Shown here piece by piece: positions 1 through 7,085 of a DNA stretch of 16,061 nt. The translations under genes and the position numbers were made by a program. Each line of letters opens with the position of its first letter. Within the stretch, counting starts at the first letter, position 1. The notes beneath the pieces were generated by a model. It worked only from the letters and a program-made list of their open reading frames with translations, was not told the origin of the DNA and made no database searches. The stretch is from Treponema sp. (GTDB lineage: Bacteria; Spirochaetota; Spirochaetia; Treponematales; Breznakiellaceae), in the NCBI GenBank assembly GCA_031259035.1, contig JAIRLZ010000187.1, positions 1 to 16,061 on the forward strand, written 5' to 3'.

Positions 1-1166
1 CTTTTGAGGAAGCGCTTGGCGGCATTCCTTTTTCCGTTGAATTTTTGGGCTATGACAAACCCATCTCGTTTTACTTTCTGCTGTTCGCCGCCGCGTCGTT
101 CTTGGCGGCGCTGGCGTCAGGCCGCCCGGTGGTTACGCTTGCGCTTGCGCCGCTCTTCGCGGGATTTGCCTTTATCGGCGCCGCGGGGCTGGCGCTTTCG
201 GCGATTGCGTTCACTATGACGAGCGTCATCACGACTCCGTTGCGGGCCTTGTTCATGGCGAAGCGGTATGGAGACGCAAAAAAGACGATTTGGGCGCGGC
301 TGACATATTTTTTTCATCCCATTAAAAGTATAACGCTGAATATCAAGCCTACGGCTGACGGCCTCGCGTGGAGCCGCCGGCTGCGGGGTGTAAAGCCGAT
401 TGAAATTCTGCTTCCCGCCGCTTCGCTCCTCCTGCTTGGCGGCATGTATGTATATATCGGGACGCTTAACAACGTATCTCTTGGCTTTGAAGGGGCTGTT
501 TTTGGATGCGCCTGCATTGTTCTGACGCTCGTTGTGTGGGCGGAATCGAAAGGAGGCGGCTCACAAGATCACATTAGATTCACGCCGGTGCCAATTATCG
601 GAAGCATTGCAAAAGCGCCGCTGTTTACCCGCGCCGTCATTCCCTTTACGCTTGCGGCTTTTCTGGCTTTGGCGCTGCCCGACGCGTTGGGGCTGACCGC
701 ATACCGCGAGCCTCCCGGTTATCTGAAAGACCGCCTGATTCAAGCGGGCGATTATGAAGCGCATCTCGCCTTTCAAACTTCGTTTTCGTTTATTCCCCTT
801 GGAGAAGATCGGGAAACAGGAGCCGGCGGCGGCTATTTCCAATATCAACTCGGAAGTGACGGACTCATAGCGGGAACAAAAGGCTATGGCGGCGCTTCCA
901 GCGTTCAAGAAAAAAATGTCGGCGATTTTGATCAATTTTCATGGTTTCCACTGGAGAACCTTATGGATTTTTTAAGCGAATCAGAGCATAATGAACAAAA
1001 TAGTGTAAAGACCGGTATTGAGGCGCGGGACATGCTTCCCATAGCCTCGCTCATCTTGCCGTGTATTCTTGCGTTGTTTAATATCGGCCAGAAAAGGTGC
1101 AGGAAAAAGAATATGCTAATATATAGTGAGAAATGGAATTTGTTCCGTAAACGGATAGCGGCATGA
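1..1166 (+). CDS. Partial polytopic membrane protein of unknown function, first visible gene of the Rnf-like operon
   Basis: The reading frame is already open at base 3 and has no stop before it, so the gene very likely begins outside the window; the internal TTG at 45 is not a convincing start. The visible part has about two or three hydrophobic segments at its N-terminal end, then a basic cytoplasmic-looking stretch, and two more membrane segments (around bases 400-545). Another membrane segment follows near 630-700, then a polar domain of roughly 110 residues rich in Gly, Phe and acidic residues, then a last membrane segment (about 1030-1085) and a basic tail. There are no Cys-rich iron-sulfur motifs, so it is not RnfB. 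Its TGA overlaps the ATG of the rnfC-like gene (ATGA), which implies co-expression and a possible role as an accessory subunit of that complex. I do not recognise the family. Confidence 0.75.
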   Translation, partial: FEEALGGIPFSVEFLGYDKPISFYFLLFAAASFLAALASGRPVVTLALAPLFAGFAFIGAAGLALSAIAFTMTSVITTPLRALFMAKRYGDAKKTIWARLTYFFHPIKSITLNIKPTADGLAWSRRLRGVKPIEILLPAASLLLLGGMYVYIGTLNNVSLGFEGAVFGCACIVLTLVVWAESKGGGSQDHIRFTPVPIIGSIAKAPLFTRAVIPFTLAAFLALALPDALGLTAYREPPGYLKDRLIQAGDYEAHLAFQTSFSFIPLGEDRETGAGGGYFQYQLGSDGLIAGTKGYGGASSVQEKNVGDFDQFSWFPLENLMDFLSESEHNEQNSVKTGIEARDMLPIASLILPCILALFNIGQKRCRKKNMLIYSEKWNLFRKRIAA

Positions 1167-2479
1167 AAAGGATGTATTCATTTCCTCGCGGAGGCTTTGT
1201 TTTTGAAGATCCCTATGCGCCGCGCAGCGCGTCAATAGAGACGGCGTTCTTGCCGGTATTTTCGGTGATACCTTTGATCCAGCATACGGGAAACAAGGCG
1301 TACCCCGTTGTGTTCATTGGGGAATACGTCAAAGAAGGCATGTTGATAGGACGCGGACAGGGGCCGGGATCCGCAAATATTCATGCGACGGTGCCGGGGA
1401 AAGTTGTGCGTATGGCTTCGTGGAAAACTGTAGATGGCCTCGCCAATGACGCCCTTGTTATCCGTATGGAAGGAAGTTTCGAGCGGTTGGGGAAGAAGGA
1501 ACCCGTATACCCGTGGAGCGATCTGCCGCCGTTTGAATTGCAACGGCTCATAGCGGAGTATGGTATAGTTGAATTGGATGCGGGGGGAAAGCCGGTGTCT
1601 GACATTCTGAACGCTCTTAACATAGAGAAAGAGGCTGTTTCACTGGTGATTCGGTGTGTGTTTGACGATCCGTGGCTTGCCGCGGACAAGGCGATCTGCG
1701 AGGAGCGGATCAAGGAGATCGTTGAAGGCGGCTTCATCACCGCGAAGGCATGTGAGGTGAAAAGCATCGTATACGCCGTTTCGTATACGGAAAAGCGGCT
1801 TATAGACAACATACAAAAAACAGTAAAAACCTTGCAAAATTTGCACTCTATCCCAACTCCCATAACGGTGGTCCCTGTGGGGAACAGATACCCTCAACAC
1901 AACCAGCGGGAGCTTGAATTGGTGTTGCGGGAGTATGAAAAAAAAGAAAACGCCGTATTGGGACGCCTTTTTATGATAAGCCCTTCCACATTATCAGCGA
2001 TATATGACGCGGTGAAACTCCACAAGCCCATACTGGACAGGTACATTGCTGTAGGCGGGTCCGCGGTGAGAACGCCCAAGGTGTTCAAGGCGCGTATAGG
2101 AACGCGGCTGCGCGATCTTTTTGACCAGTGCGGCGGACTCATAGCTCCTCCCGCGCGGATAGTGATAGGGTCGCCTTTAGCGGGGCGCGCCGTGCTTGAT
2201 CTTGACGAACCGGTGACGAAAACAAGTTACGCGGCGTTGGCGCTTTTGGAAAAAGATGTCGGCGGCGTGGTTTCGAGAAGCTGCATTGATTGCGGCGAAT
2301 GCCGCGCGGTCTGCCCCACCGGGCTTGATCCTGAACTGTTGTACAAGCGGCTCACCTGTTGTCCCGATCATCCGCCTGTGTTAGAGTGCCACGGCTGCGG
2401 GTGCTGCGAAGTGGTCTGCCCCTCGCGGCTGCCCATCAGTACGACCATCTATACGGCCGCCAAGGAGGCGCATATATGA
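1163..2479 (+). CDS. RnfC-like electron transport complex subunit with two 4Fe-4S motifs and a degenerate nucleotide/FMN site
   Basis: The 438-residue protein has the RnfC layout: an N-terminal barrel-sandwich-like region, a central Rossmann-like and SLBB-like part, and a C-terminal ferredoxin domain. Two CxxCxxCxxxCP motifs are visible at Cys374/377/380/384 and Cys409/412/415/419, enough for two 4Fe-4S clusters. In canonical RnfC the N-terminal domain binds FMN and NADH through a loop like GLGGAGFPT. The equivalent stretch here (residues 134-144, GIVELDAGGKP) keeps only part of the glycines. The ECEPY motif is replaced by FDDPW at 167-171. The protein may therefore pass electrons through its clusters without oxidising NADH itself. 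It overlaps the upstream gene (ATGA) and the rnfD-like gene (ATGA). An alternative start is the ATG at 1172. Family assignment is strong; loss of NADH activity is inference. Confidence 0.9.
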   Translation: MKRMYSFPRGGFVFEDPYAPRSASIETAFLPVFSVIPLIQHTGNKAYPVVFIGEYVKEGMLIGRGQGPGSANIHATVPGKVVRMASWKTVDGLANDALVIRMEGSFERLGKKEPVYPWSDLPPFELQRLIAEYGIVELDAGGKPVSDILNALNIEKEAVSLVIRCVFDDPWLAADKAICEERIKEIVEGGFITAKACEVKSIVYAVSYTEKRLIDNIQKTVKTLQNLHSIPTPITVVPVGNRYPQHNQRELELVLREYEKKENAVLGRLFMISPSTLSAIYDAVKLHKPILDRYIAVGGSAVRTPKVFKARIGTRLRDLFDQCGGLIAPPARIVIGSPLAGRAVLDLDEPVTKTSYAALALLEKDVGGVVSRSCIDCGECRAVCPTGLDPELLYKRLTCCPDHPPVLECHGCGCCEVVCPSRLPISTTIYTAAKEAHI

Positions 2480-3438
2480 GACCGCAGATAAATCTTTCCC
2501 GTCCCACCGCGAGCAGGATGTGGCTGGTAAGTCTGGCCGCTTTTATGGCGATTATGCAGTCTTCCACCACGGATGCCTTCTTGTCGTTTATTATAGCGGT
2601 AACCGTGGCGCTCGCGGCGTTTTTCTGCGAGTTCATCATCTATTTCAGAACCGAAAAAGCCGCGATGATCAGGGATGGGAGCGCCATTACATCGGCTCTG
2701 GTCTTGACCCTGATGTTGCCGAACCACATCAACCCCGTATATGCGGCGATAGGCGTGGTTTTCGCCATGATCGTTGTTAAATACAGTTTTGGCGGACTCG
2801 GTTCCAACTGGCTGAACCCCGCGATAGGCGGCTGGCTTTTTATCCGTTTTACGTGGCGTCCGGCGTACGAACAGGCTTTGGGAAGCGCGGTGTCCGCGGG
2901 GAACGGGGCTTTTGAGGGCGTTGTCACCGATTTTTTGAACAAGACCGTGTTTTCGACTTTCGGCGCGGAACTGCCCGACGGTTATATAACGCTTTTCAAC
3001 GCGACCGGCGCAGGCGTCATTGCGGACAGGGGGGTGTTGGCGCTCCTCGCCGGGACTATTCTCCTCCTGTCGTCTCAGGCGAGCCGCGTGTGGACGCCCG
3101 TCGTCTACCTGGGGGGATATGGGCTGCTGATACGGCTTTTCGGCGCGTTGCCCGCCGGCGGCGCTTTTGGCGCCGGCGACATTTTAACCGGATTCCTGTC
3201 TGGCGGAACATTAGTAACGGCGTTTTTTCTGGCGCCGGAACCGGTTACCGGGCCAAAATCAACGCCGGGAGCGTTAATTGTCGCGTTTGTAACGGCTGTT
3301 TTCACCTTTATCTTTAGGTATTTAGGCGGAGAACCATATGGCGCATTCTTTGCGGCGGCTCTGTTGAACGCGCTGGTTCCCATTGTCCGAAGCATTGAGA
3401 GCCGGACGCTGTATACAAAACGGAGGATCGCGCTGTGA
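2476..3438 (+). CDS. RnfD-like integral membrane subunit lacking the SGAT flavinylation motif
   Basis: The start is the ATG at 2476, overlapping the rnfC-like stop. It is preceded by AAGGAGG at 2462-2468, a far better site than in-frame starts inside rnfC; this gives 320 residues. The protein is a polytopic NqrB/RnfD-family membrane protein. Family hallmarks are visible: IRDGSAITSALVLTLMLP, then FGGLGxNxxNPA, then a C-terminal FFLAPEPVTGP segment (ATDPVTSP in typical RnfD) and a late membrane helix ending in LLN. In NqrB/RnfD a Thr in an S(T)GAT motif carries covalent FMN just before the loop leading to the LF segment. Here that region (before GYITLF) reads VTDFLNKTVFSTFG and contains no SGAT. 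It is probably membrane-embedded in the same complex as its neighbours. The assignment is secure; absence of covalent FMN is inferred from the missing motif. Confidence 0.88.
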   Translation: MRPQINLSRPTASRMWLVSLAAFMAIMQSSTTDAFLSFIIAVTVALAAFFCEFIIYFRTEKAAMIRDGSAITSALVLTLMLPNHINPVYAAIGVVFAMIVVKYSFGGLGSNWLNPAIGGWLFIRFTWRPAYEQALGSAVSAGNGAFEGVVTDFLNKTVFSTFGAELPDGYITLFNATGAGVIADRGVLALLAGTILLLSSQASRVWTPVVYLGGYGLLIRLFGALPAGGAFGAGDILTGFLSGGTLVTAFFLAPEPVTGPKSTPGALIVAFVTAVFTFIFRYLGGEPYGAFFAAALLNALVPIVRSIESRTLYTKRRIAL

Positions 3439-3854
3439 AAAATACTGGCATCGTACTTGCTTGGATAGCCGGGTCGCTTTTTTTCGGCTGGCTTTTGTTT
3501 TTTTTAACCCGATCCTTGCAAGGCGATATGTTTATACAGGCGGTGAATAAGACGCTTTCGCAGACGGAAGAGACGCGGCGTGTCGAAAAAAATCTTCTTG
3601 GCAGAACATCGTTGGGAAACTGGCACCGGTTTGTCGGCGCGAACGGTGAAGTGGAAGGCAAAGCCCTCCTTTTCTCCATTTTTGACAATGGCATCATGGT
3701 TCCATGCATAGCGTTTGTCCCGGCTGGCGGCGAGAACGCCGGTAAGATTGAGATTCTCCCGCTGAACAACCACGCGAGGGCGGTTTTTCCTCATATTCAT
3801 CAGGGGGAGCTTGACATTTACCGCAGGCGTATCGAAAAGGAGATTTTGCCATGA
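3435..3854 (+). CDS. Short membrane-anchored protein in the rnfG position, without a recognisable FMN-binding motif
   Basis: The GTG start at 3435 overlaps the rnfD-like stop (GTGA) and has GGAGG at 3422-3426 with 8 bases of spacing. The 139-residue product has one N-terminal membrane helix (about residues 7-27) followed by a soluble domain presumably outside the cytoplasm. In Rnf operons this slot between rnfD and rnfE holds rnfG, usually about 180-220 residues, whose C-terminal part carries covalent FMN on an SGATxTS threonine. No SGAT or ETPG motif is present. The soluble part resembles only the first half of an FMN-bind domain, and the protein ends soon afterwards. It may be a shortened RnfG derivative or an unrelated replacement. 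Its stop overlaps the next start (ATGA). Gene reality is strong from ribosome-binding site and coupling; homology to RnfG is position-based inference. Confidence 0.8.
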   Translation: MKNTGIVLAWIAGSLFFGWLLFFLTRSLQGDMFIQAVNKTLSQTEETRRVEKNLLGRTSLGNWHRFVGANGEVEGKALLFSIFDNGIMVPCIAFVPAGGENAGKIEILPLNNHARAVFPHIHQGELDIYRRRIEKEILP

Positions 3855-4477
3855 CGAAAAGTGCGCTTCAGATTTTTTTTAATGTGCGCAACCCTCTTTT
3901 TACGCTGACGTGCATGGGATTGTTGCTTTTCTCCTCAAGCCGGTTGTCGTTTGCCATTGTGGTTGCCGCCGCTCTTGCGTGGGTGTATGCCTTAACCGGG
4001 TTGGCGGTTTTTGCGGCGAGACCGATATTGCCGCGGGAGGGGCGGGGCATCGTTGTGGCGTTTCTTTCCAGTCTCGTTGCGGTTTTTTTTCTCTTTGTTC
4101 TCTGCTTTATAAGTCCGCTGTTGACACTGGAGCTTTTGTACGTTACATTGCTGATTCCGGTTTGCTTTATTGGGACGTTTCCTCTTGAGAAATTGGATGC
4201 GCTCAACGCATACGAGGCGGTGAGCGAAATGTTGAGACAAGCATGTGTAACGGGGGGCGTCATTATCGCGCTTTCCCTTGTCAGAGAGCCATTAGGTTTT
4301 ATGACGCTTTCATTTCCAGGCGGCGCGCAGGGATTTATCGAATTGTTTAACGCTTCCAGCGATACGGCTTTTTTTCCGTTGCGGATATTGGCGGTGTCTT
4401 CCGGCGCGCTTCTCTTGCTGGGGTATATGACGGCGTTGTTTTACATAATTATAAAGCATGTAAGGAGTACCGTATAA
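3851..4477 (+). CDS. RnfE-like integral membrane subunit
   Basis: The ATG at 3851 overlaps the previous stop and follows AAGGAG at 3837-3842. The 208-residue protein has about six membrane helices and the RnfE/NqrD pattern, including a helix with GVIIALSLVREPLG that matches the family's GxxxxxxREILG segment. In RnfA/RnfE and NqrD/NqrE one Cys in an early half-helix and one in a later half-helix of each subunit hold a shared intramembrane iron-sulfur centre. Here Cys21 (LTCMG, where the family usually has LCPAL) and Cys105 (PVCFIG, family NCIILG) fit those two positions; Cys85 is additional. RnfE thus keeps its ligands while the partner RnfA-like protein does not. Its TAA overlaps the ATG of the next gene by one base. 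The subunit identity is well supported by motif and gene order. Confidence 0.85.
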   Translation: MTKSALQIFFNVRNPLFTLTCMGLLLFSSSRLSFAIVVAAALAWVYALTGLAVFAARPILPREGRGIVVAFLSSLVAVFFLFVLCFISPLLTLELLYVTLLIPVCFIGTFPLEKLDALNAYEAVSEMLRQACVTGGVIIALSLVREPLGFMTLSFPGGAQGFIELFNASSDTAFFPLRILAVSSGALLLLGYMTALFYIIIKHVRSTV

Positions 4478-5061
4478 TGGCGGCTTTAGTATCGGCGGCG
4501 TTTTTCGCAAGCCTTTCTCTCAATCTGATAATCCAATTTGGATTGGGAATTGAGGATATGCCGGAAGACGGCGCTGTACGCCCATTGCCTTTTTTTCAGG
4601 CAGGAGTATTGTTTATAACGGTTTTTGCGCTCTGGGCTTTGGTTTTTTATGTTGTTACGCCGTTTTTTCCCATTCTCTTTAAGTATTTCCTTTTATTTCC
4701 TTTTTCCATGCTTTCTTGTTGGACGCTTGAACTCGCCGCAAGCCATTTCATCCCGAAGATTGTTCCTCAAAAGAAGTTGTTCAGCGCGGCGACGGCTTAC
4801 AATGGGCTTGCTTTTACGGCGTTGACGCTTACACTCCATATAGCTTCAACCGTAGTGGAGGCTGTTGTCGTTTCCTTCAATTTCTCTTTGGGAGTTCTGT
4901 TTTCGATCTTTTTACTGGATGAGATTCAAAGACGCTCTGCTTTTGAGGCTATACCCGTATTTTTGCGGGGGAAGCCTCTGCGTCTTATATCCATGGGGTT
5001 TTTGTCAATTATCTTTAGTTCAACTGCGGCAATTCTGTTAATCGCTTTAAACGCGGCGTGA
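4477..5061 (+). CDS. RnfA-like integral membrane subunit missing the conserved iron-sulfur cysteines
   Basis: The ATG at 4477 is preceded by AAGGAG at 4462-4467 and overlaps the rnfE-like stop (TAATG). The 194-residue polytopic protein matches RnfA in its C-terminal third: a helix ending in an LLDEIQRRSAF segment, then PVFLRGKPLRLISMGFLSI, corresponding to VPEAFRGLPIALITAGLMSL in typical RnfA. The two family cysteines are gone. The LGLCPFMG motif is LGIEDMPE (Glu26 in the Cys position), and the TNCAVLG motif is YNGLAFT (Gly110 in the Cys position). It pairs in the membrane with RnfE in known complexes. This is the last gene of the coupled operon; no rnfB follows. There is no frameshift, so the loss is not simple gene decay. 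Confidence 0.82.
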   Translation: MAALVSAAFFASLSLNLIIQFGLGIEDMPEDGAVRPLPFFQAGVLFITVFALWALVFYVVTPFFPILFKYFLLFPFSMLSCWTLELAASHFIPKIVPQKKLFSAATAYNGLAFTALTLTLHIASTVVEAVVVSFNFSLGVLFSIFLLDEIQRRSAFEAIPVFLRGKPLRLISMGFLSIIFSSTAAILLIALNAA

Positions 5062-5105
5062 TCTCAACATGAGCCTGCCGCTTCAGCCGAATAGTTAGGA
5101 GAACA

Positions 5106-7073
5106 ATGAAAGAAATGAAAGAACGGGTCAATTTCATCTTAGGTTCGCACAATCATCTTCCTTTTGGAACAACCGATGATGAATTTGAAAAAAATTATCG
5201 CGTAAAACTCAAACCGTTTATTTCAACATTAAATAAATATCCTCAAATTCCGGCTGTTTTGCATTATTCCGGGGTTCTTCTCTACTGGCTGGAACGGGCG
5301 CATCCTGAATTTCTTATGCTTCTGGCGGAGATGATATCCAGAAAACAGATTGAATTGTTAGGGGGCGGGTTTTACGAGCCTATGTTTCCCTTGATCCCGC
5401 CGTCTGACAAAATCGGTCAGATCGAGTTGCTGACAACCTATCTCCGCAAGCAGTTTGGCAAACGACCCTTGGGCTGTAAATTGCCGGCGTTTGCGTGGGA
5501 GCAAAACCTCGTCAGCGTCCTGAACAACTGCGGTATGCTCTATACATTTCTTACCGGGGAGCAATTTTCTCTGTCGGGGTTGCCTGACAACGCCCCGTGC
5601 ATCACGGAAGATCAGGGGAAAATACTCACCGTGTTTCCCATATCAACGAGACTCAACGCGCTGTTTGCGCAGCAACGAGCTTCGCTTGTCGTGGAAAACC
5701 TTCTTGCCCAAACAAATATGAATGAAAAGTCCATATTCTGCGTGTTTCCTGAACAGATTTTTATGGAGAGCGGCGGGCAAGCGCCGGATATTACGTACCA
5801 GATATTTTTTGAGGATATTTCCCGTTTTGAAAAGAACGTTAATTTCACCGTCCCGTCCAAAATATACAATGCCCTGACCGGCCTCAAAAAGGCGTATTTC
5901 CCTCCATGTTTAAGTTTATCTTCGCCGCCGGAATACACGCGGCGCAGGCAGTTAAAGCGGCAATTTGACTTGCCGCGGCAGGCCCTGATTGACTACCCCG
6001 AGTCTAATTATTTATATTCGAAAATGATGTTCACCAATGTCCTTATCAACCAGCTTCATGGGGATAAATCACGAAAACGTACCGCGCGGGAAGAGCTTTG
6101 GAAGGCGCAAGGGTATGACGCCTTTTGCCCGACCGCCGGCGGCGGCATCTACCGGCATTCGGTGCGCAAGGCGGCTTACCGGGTGTTGCTTGAAGCGGAA
6201 AAAATAAGCAGGGAAAAAGGAGTGTTCGCCCCTTCTCTTATGGCGTTTGACTTTGATTTGGACGGGAATGAAGAATATCTTTTTCAGGAAGAATTCATCA
6301 ACTGCTATATTAAAACGCTGGGCGCGGACGTCTTTGAATTGGATTACTTGCCAAAGTCGTGGAACTATTTGGACACGTTCTCCCTCTCCGCCGGGACACA
6401 TCCCCGCAAACGGGCTTCGTGGACGGATATTCTCGCCCCCCGCGAAATTTTTGAAGCGACATTCGCCGACCGTATCAGCGAGATAAAGATGCAGACCGTG
6501 CAAACAGGCTTTCTGGAAGGCGGTCATGGCGAGAACGCCTTTCGTTTCTGCAAAAATGAAATCTTTGAAGTGTTGGAAATGGACAAGACGCACGGAAAGC
6601 TCAGCTTCAAGCTTCCGGTCAATGCCGTCGTTCCCTACGGGAACATAGAAATAGAAAAAACGTATCAGCTAAAAAAAAGCGTCCTTTCCATTCATTATGC
6701 GCTTATCAATAGGGGGGCGAACAATGAAACATTTACGTTTATCCCCAGCGTTGATCTTTCTTTCCCCGGGGAGGGAGACGCTTTCCTGCGGATTTATAAA
6801 CTCAATACCGATATAAAAGAAACCATTAGTATTGGAGAAGTGGTTGAACATGTGCAGGGCGTCAAATTTCAAGATATAAAAAACGAAGTTATTATCATCA
6901 TCGCTTCGGACAAACTTTTTGACGCCTATATATTGCCGGTAAGAACGCCATGTTCCATTGAAGGCGAAATGACGGATATGTACCAATCGACCAACATCAT
7001 GCCTATCAAACAAGTCTCGCTAGGACCAGACGAACGGTTTGAAACCGAGTTCAGTATGAGAATGTATCATTGA
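5106..7073 (+). CDS. GH57-family protein (4-alpha-glucanotransferase-like) with apparently substituted catalytic residues
   Basis: The ATG at 5106 follows AGGAG at 5097-5101; a second in-frame ATG at 5115 is possible. The 655-residue length and domain order match GH57 4-alpha-glucanotransferases. There is an N-terminal barrel with SHNHLPFG (residues 14-21) and GGGFYEPMF (86-94), a helical segment around YPESNYLYSKMM and a conserved GGGIYRHSVRKAAYR, and a C-terminal beta domain (DUF1926-like) from about residue 450. In the Thermococcus litoralis enzyme the nucleophile Glu lies in a LTERVWQPELV motif. The equivalent here, LPAFAWEQNLV, has Ala128. The acid/base Asp of the DDGEKFG motif falls in FCVFPEQIF, where Phe214 replaces it. 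It is probably a sugar-binding or regulatory pseudoenzyme, or an enzyme with shifted chemistry. It starts 44 bp after the Rnf-like operon and 12 bp before the glycosyltransferase gene. Confidence 0.88.
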   Translation: MKEMKERVNFILGSHNHLPFGTTDDEFEKNYRVKLKPFISTLNKYPQIPAVLHYSGVLLYWLERAHPEFLMLLAEMISRKQIELLGGGFYEPMFPLIPPSDKIGQIELLTTYLRKQFGKRPLGCKLPAFAWEQNLVSVLNNCGMLYTFLTGEQFSLSGLPDNAPCITEDQGKILTVFPISTRLNALFAQQRASLVVENLLAQTNMNEKSIFCVFPEQIFMESGGQAPDITYQIFFEDISRFEKNVNFTVPSKIYNALTGLKKAYFPPCLSLSSPPEYTRRRQLKRQFDLPRQALIDYPESNYLYSKMMFTNVLINQLHGDKSRKRTAREELWKAQGYDAFCPTAGGGIYRHSVRKAAYRVLLEAEKISREKGVFAPSLMAFDFDLDGNEEYLFQEEFINCYIKTLGADVFELDYLPKSWNYLDTFSLSAGTHPRKRASWTDILAPREIFEATFADRISEIKMQTVQTGFLEGGHGENAFRFCKNEIFEVLEMDKTHGKLSFKLPVNAVVPYGNIEIEKTYQLKKSVLSIHYALINRGANNETFTFIPSVDLSFPGEGDAFLRIYKLNTDIKETISIGEVVEHVQGVKFQDIKNEVIIIIASDKLFDAYILPVRTPCSIEGEMTDMYQSTNIMPIKQVSLGPDERFETEFSMRMYH

Positions 7074-7085
7074 TGGGGGCGCTTT

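Noticed and set aside
45..1166. Complete gene starting at TTG 45
   Set aside because: The frame is open to the window edge with protein-like sequence before position 45, so the gene is treated as truncated.
2359..2475. Extended N-terminus of the rnfD-like gene starting inside rnfC
   Set aside because: The added residues are the rnfC ferredoxin-domain region in another frame; AAGGAGG before the ATG at 2476 and the ATGA overlap fix the real start.
5069..5098. Nine-codon ORF between rnfA-like and GH57-like genes
   Set aside because: Too short, no ribosome-binding site, and likely by chance.
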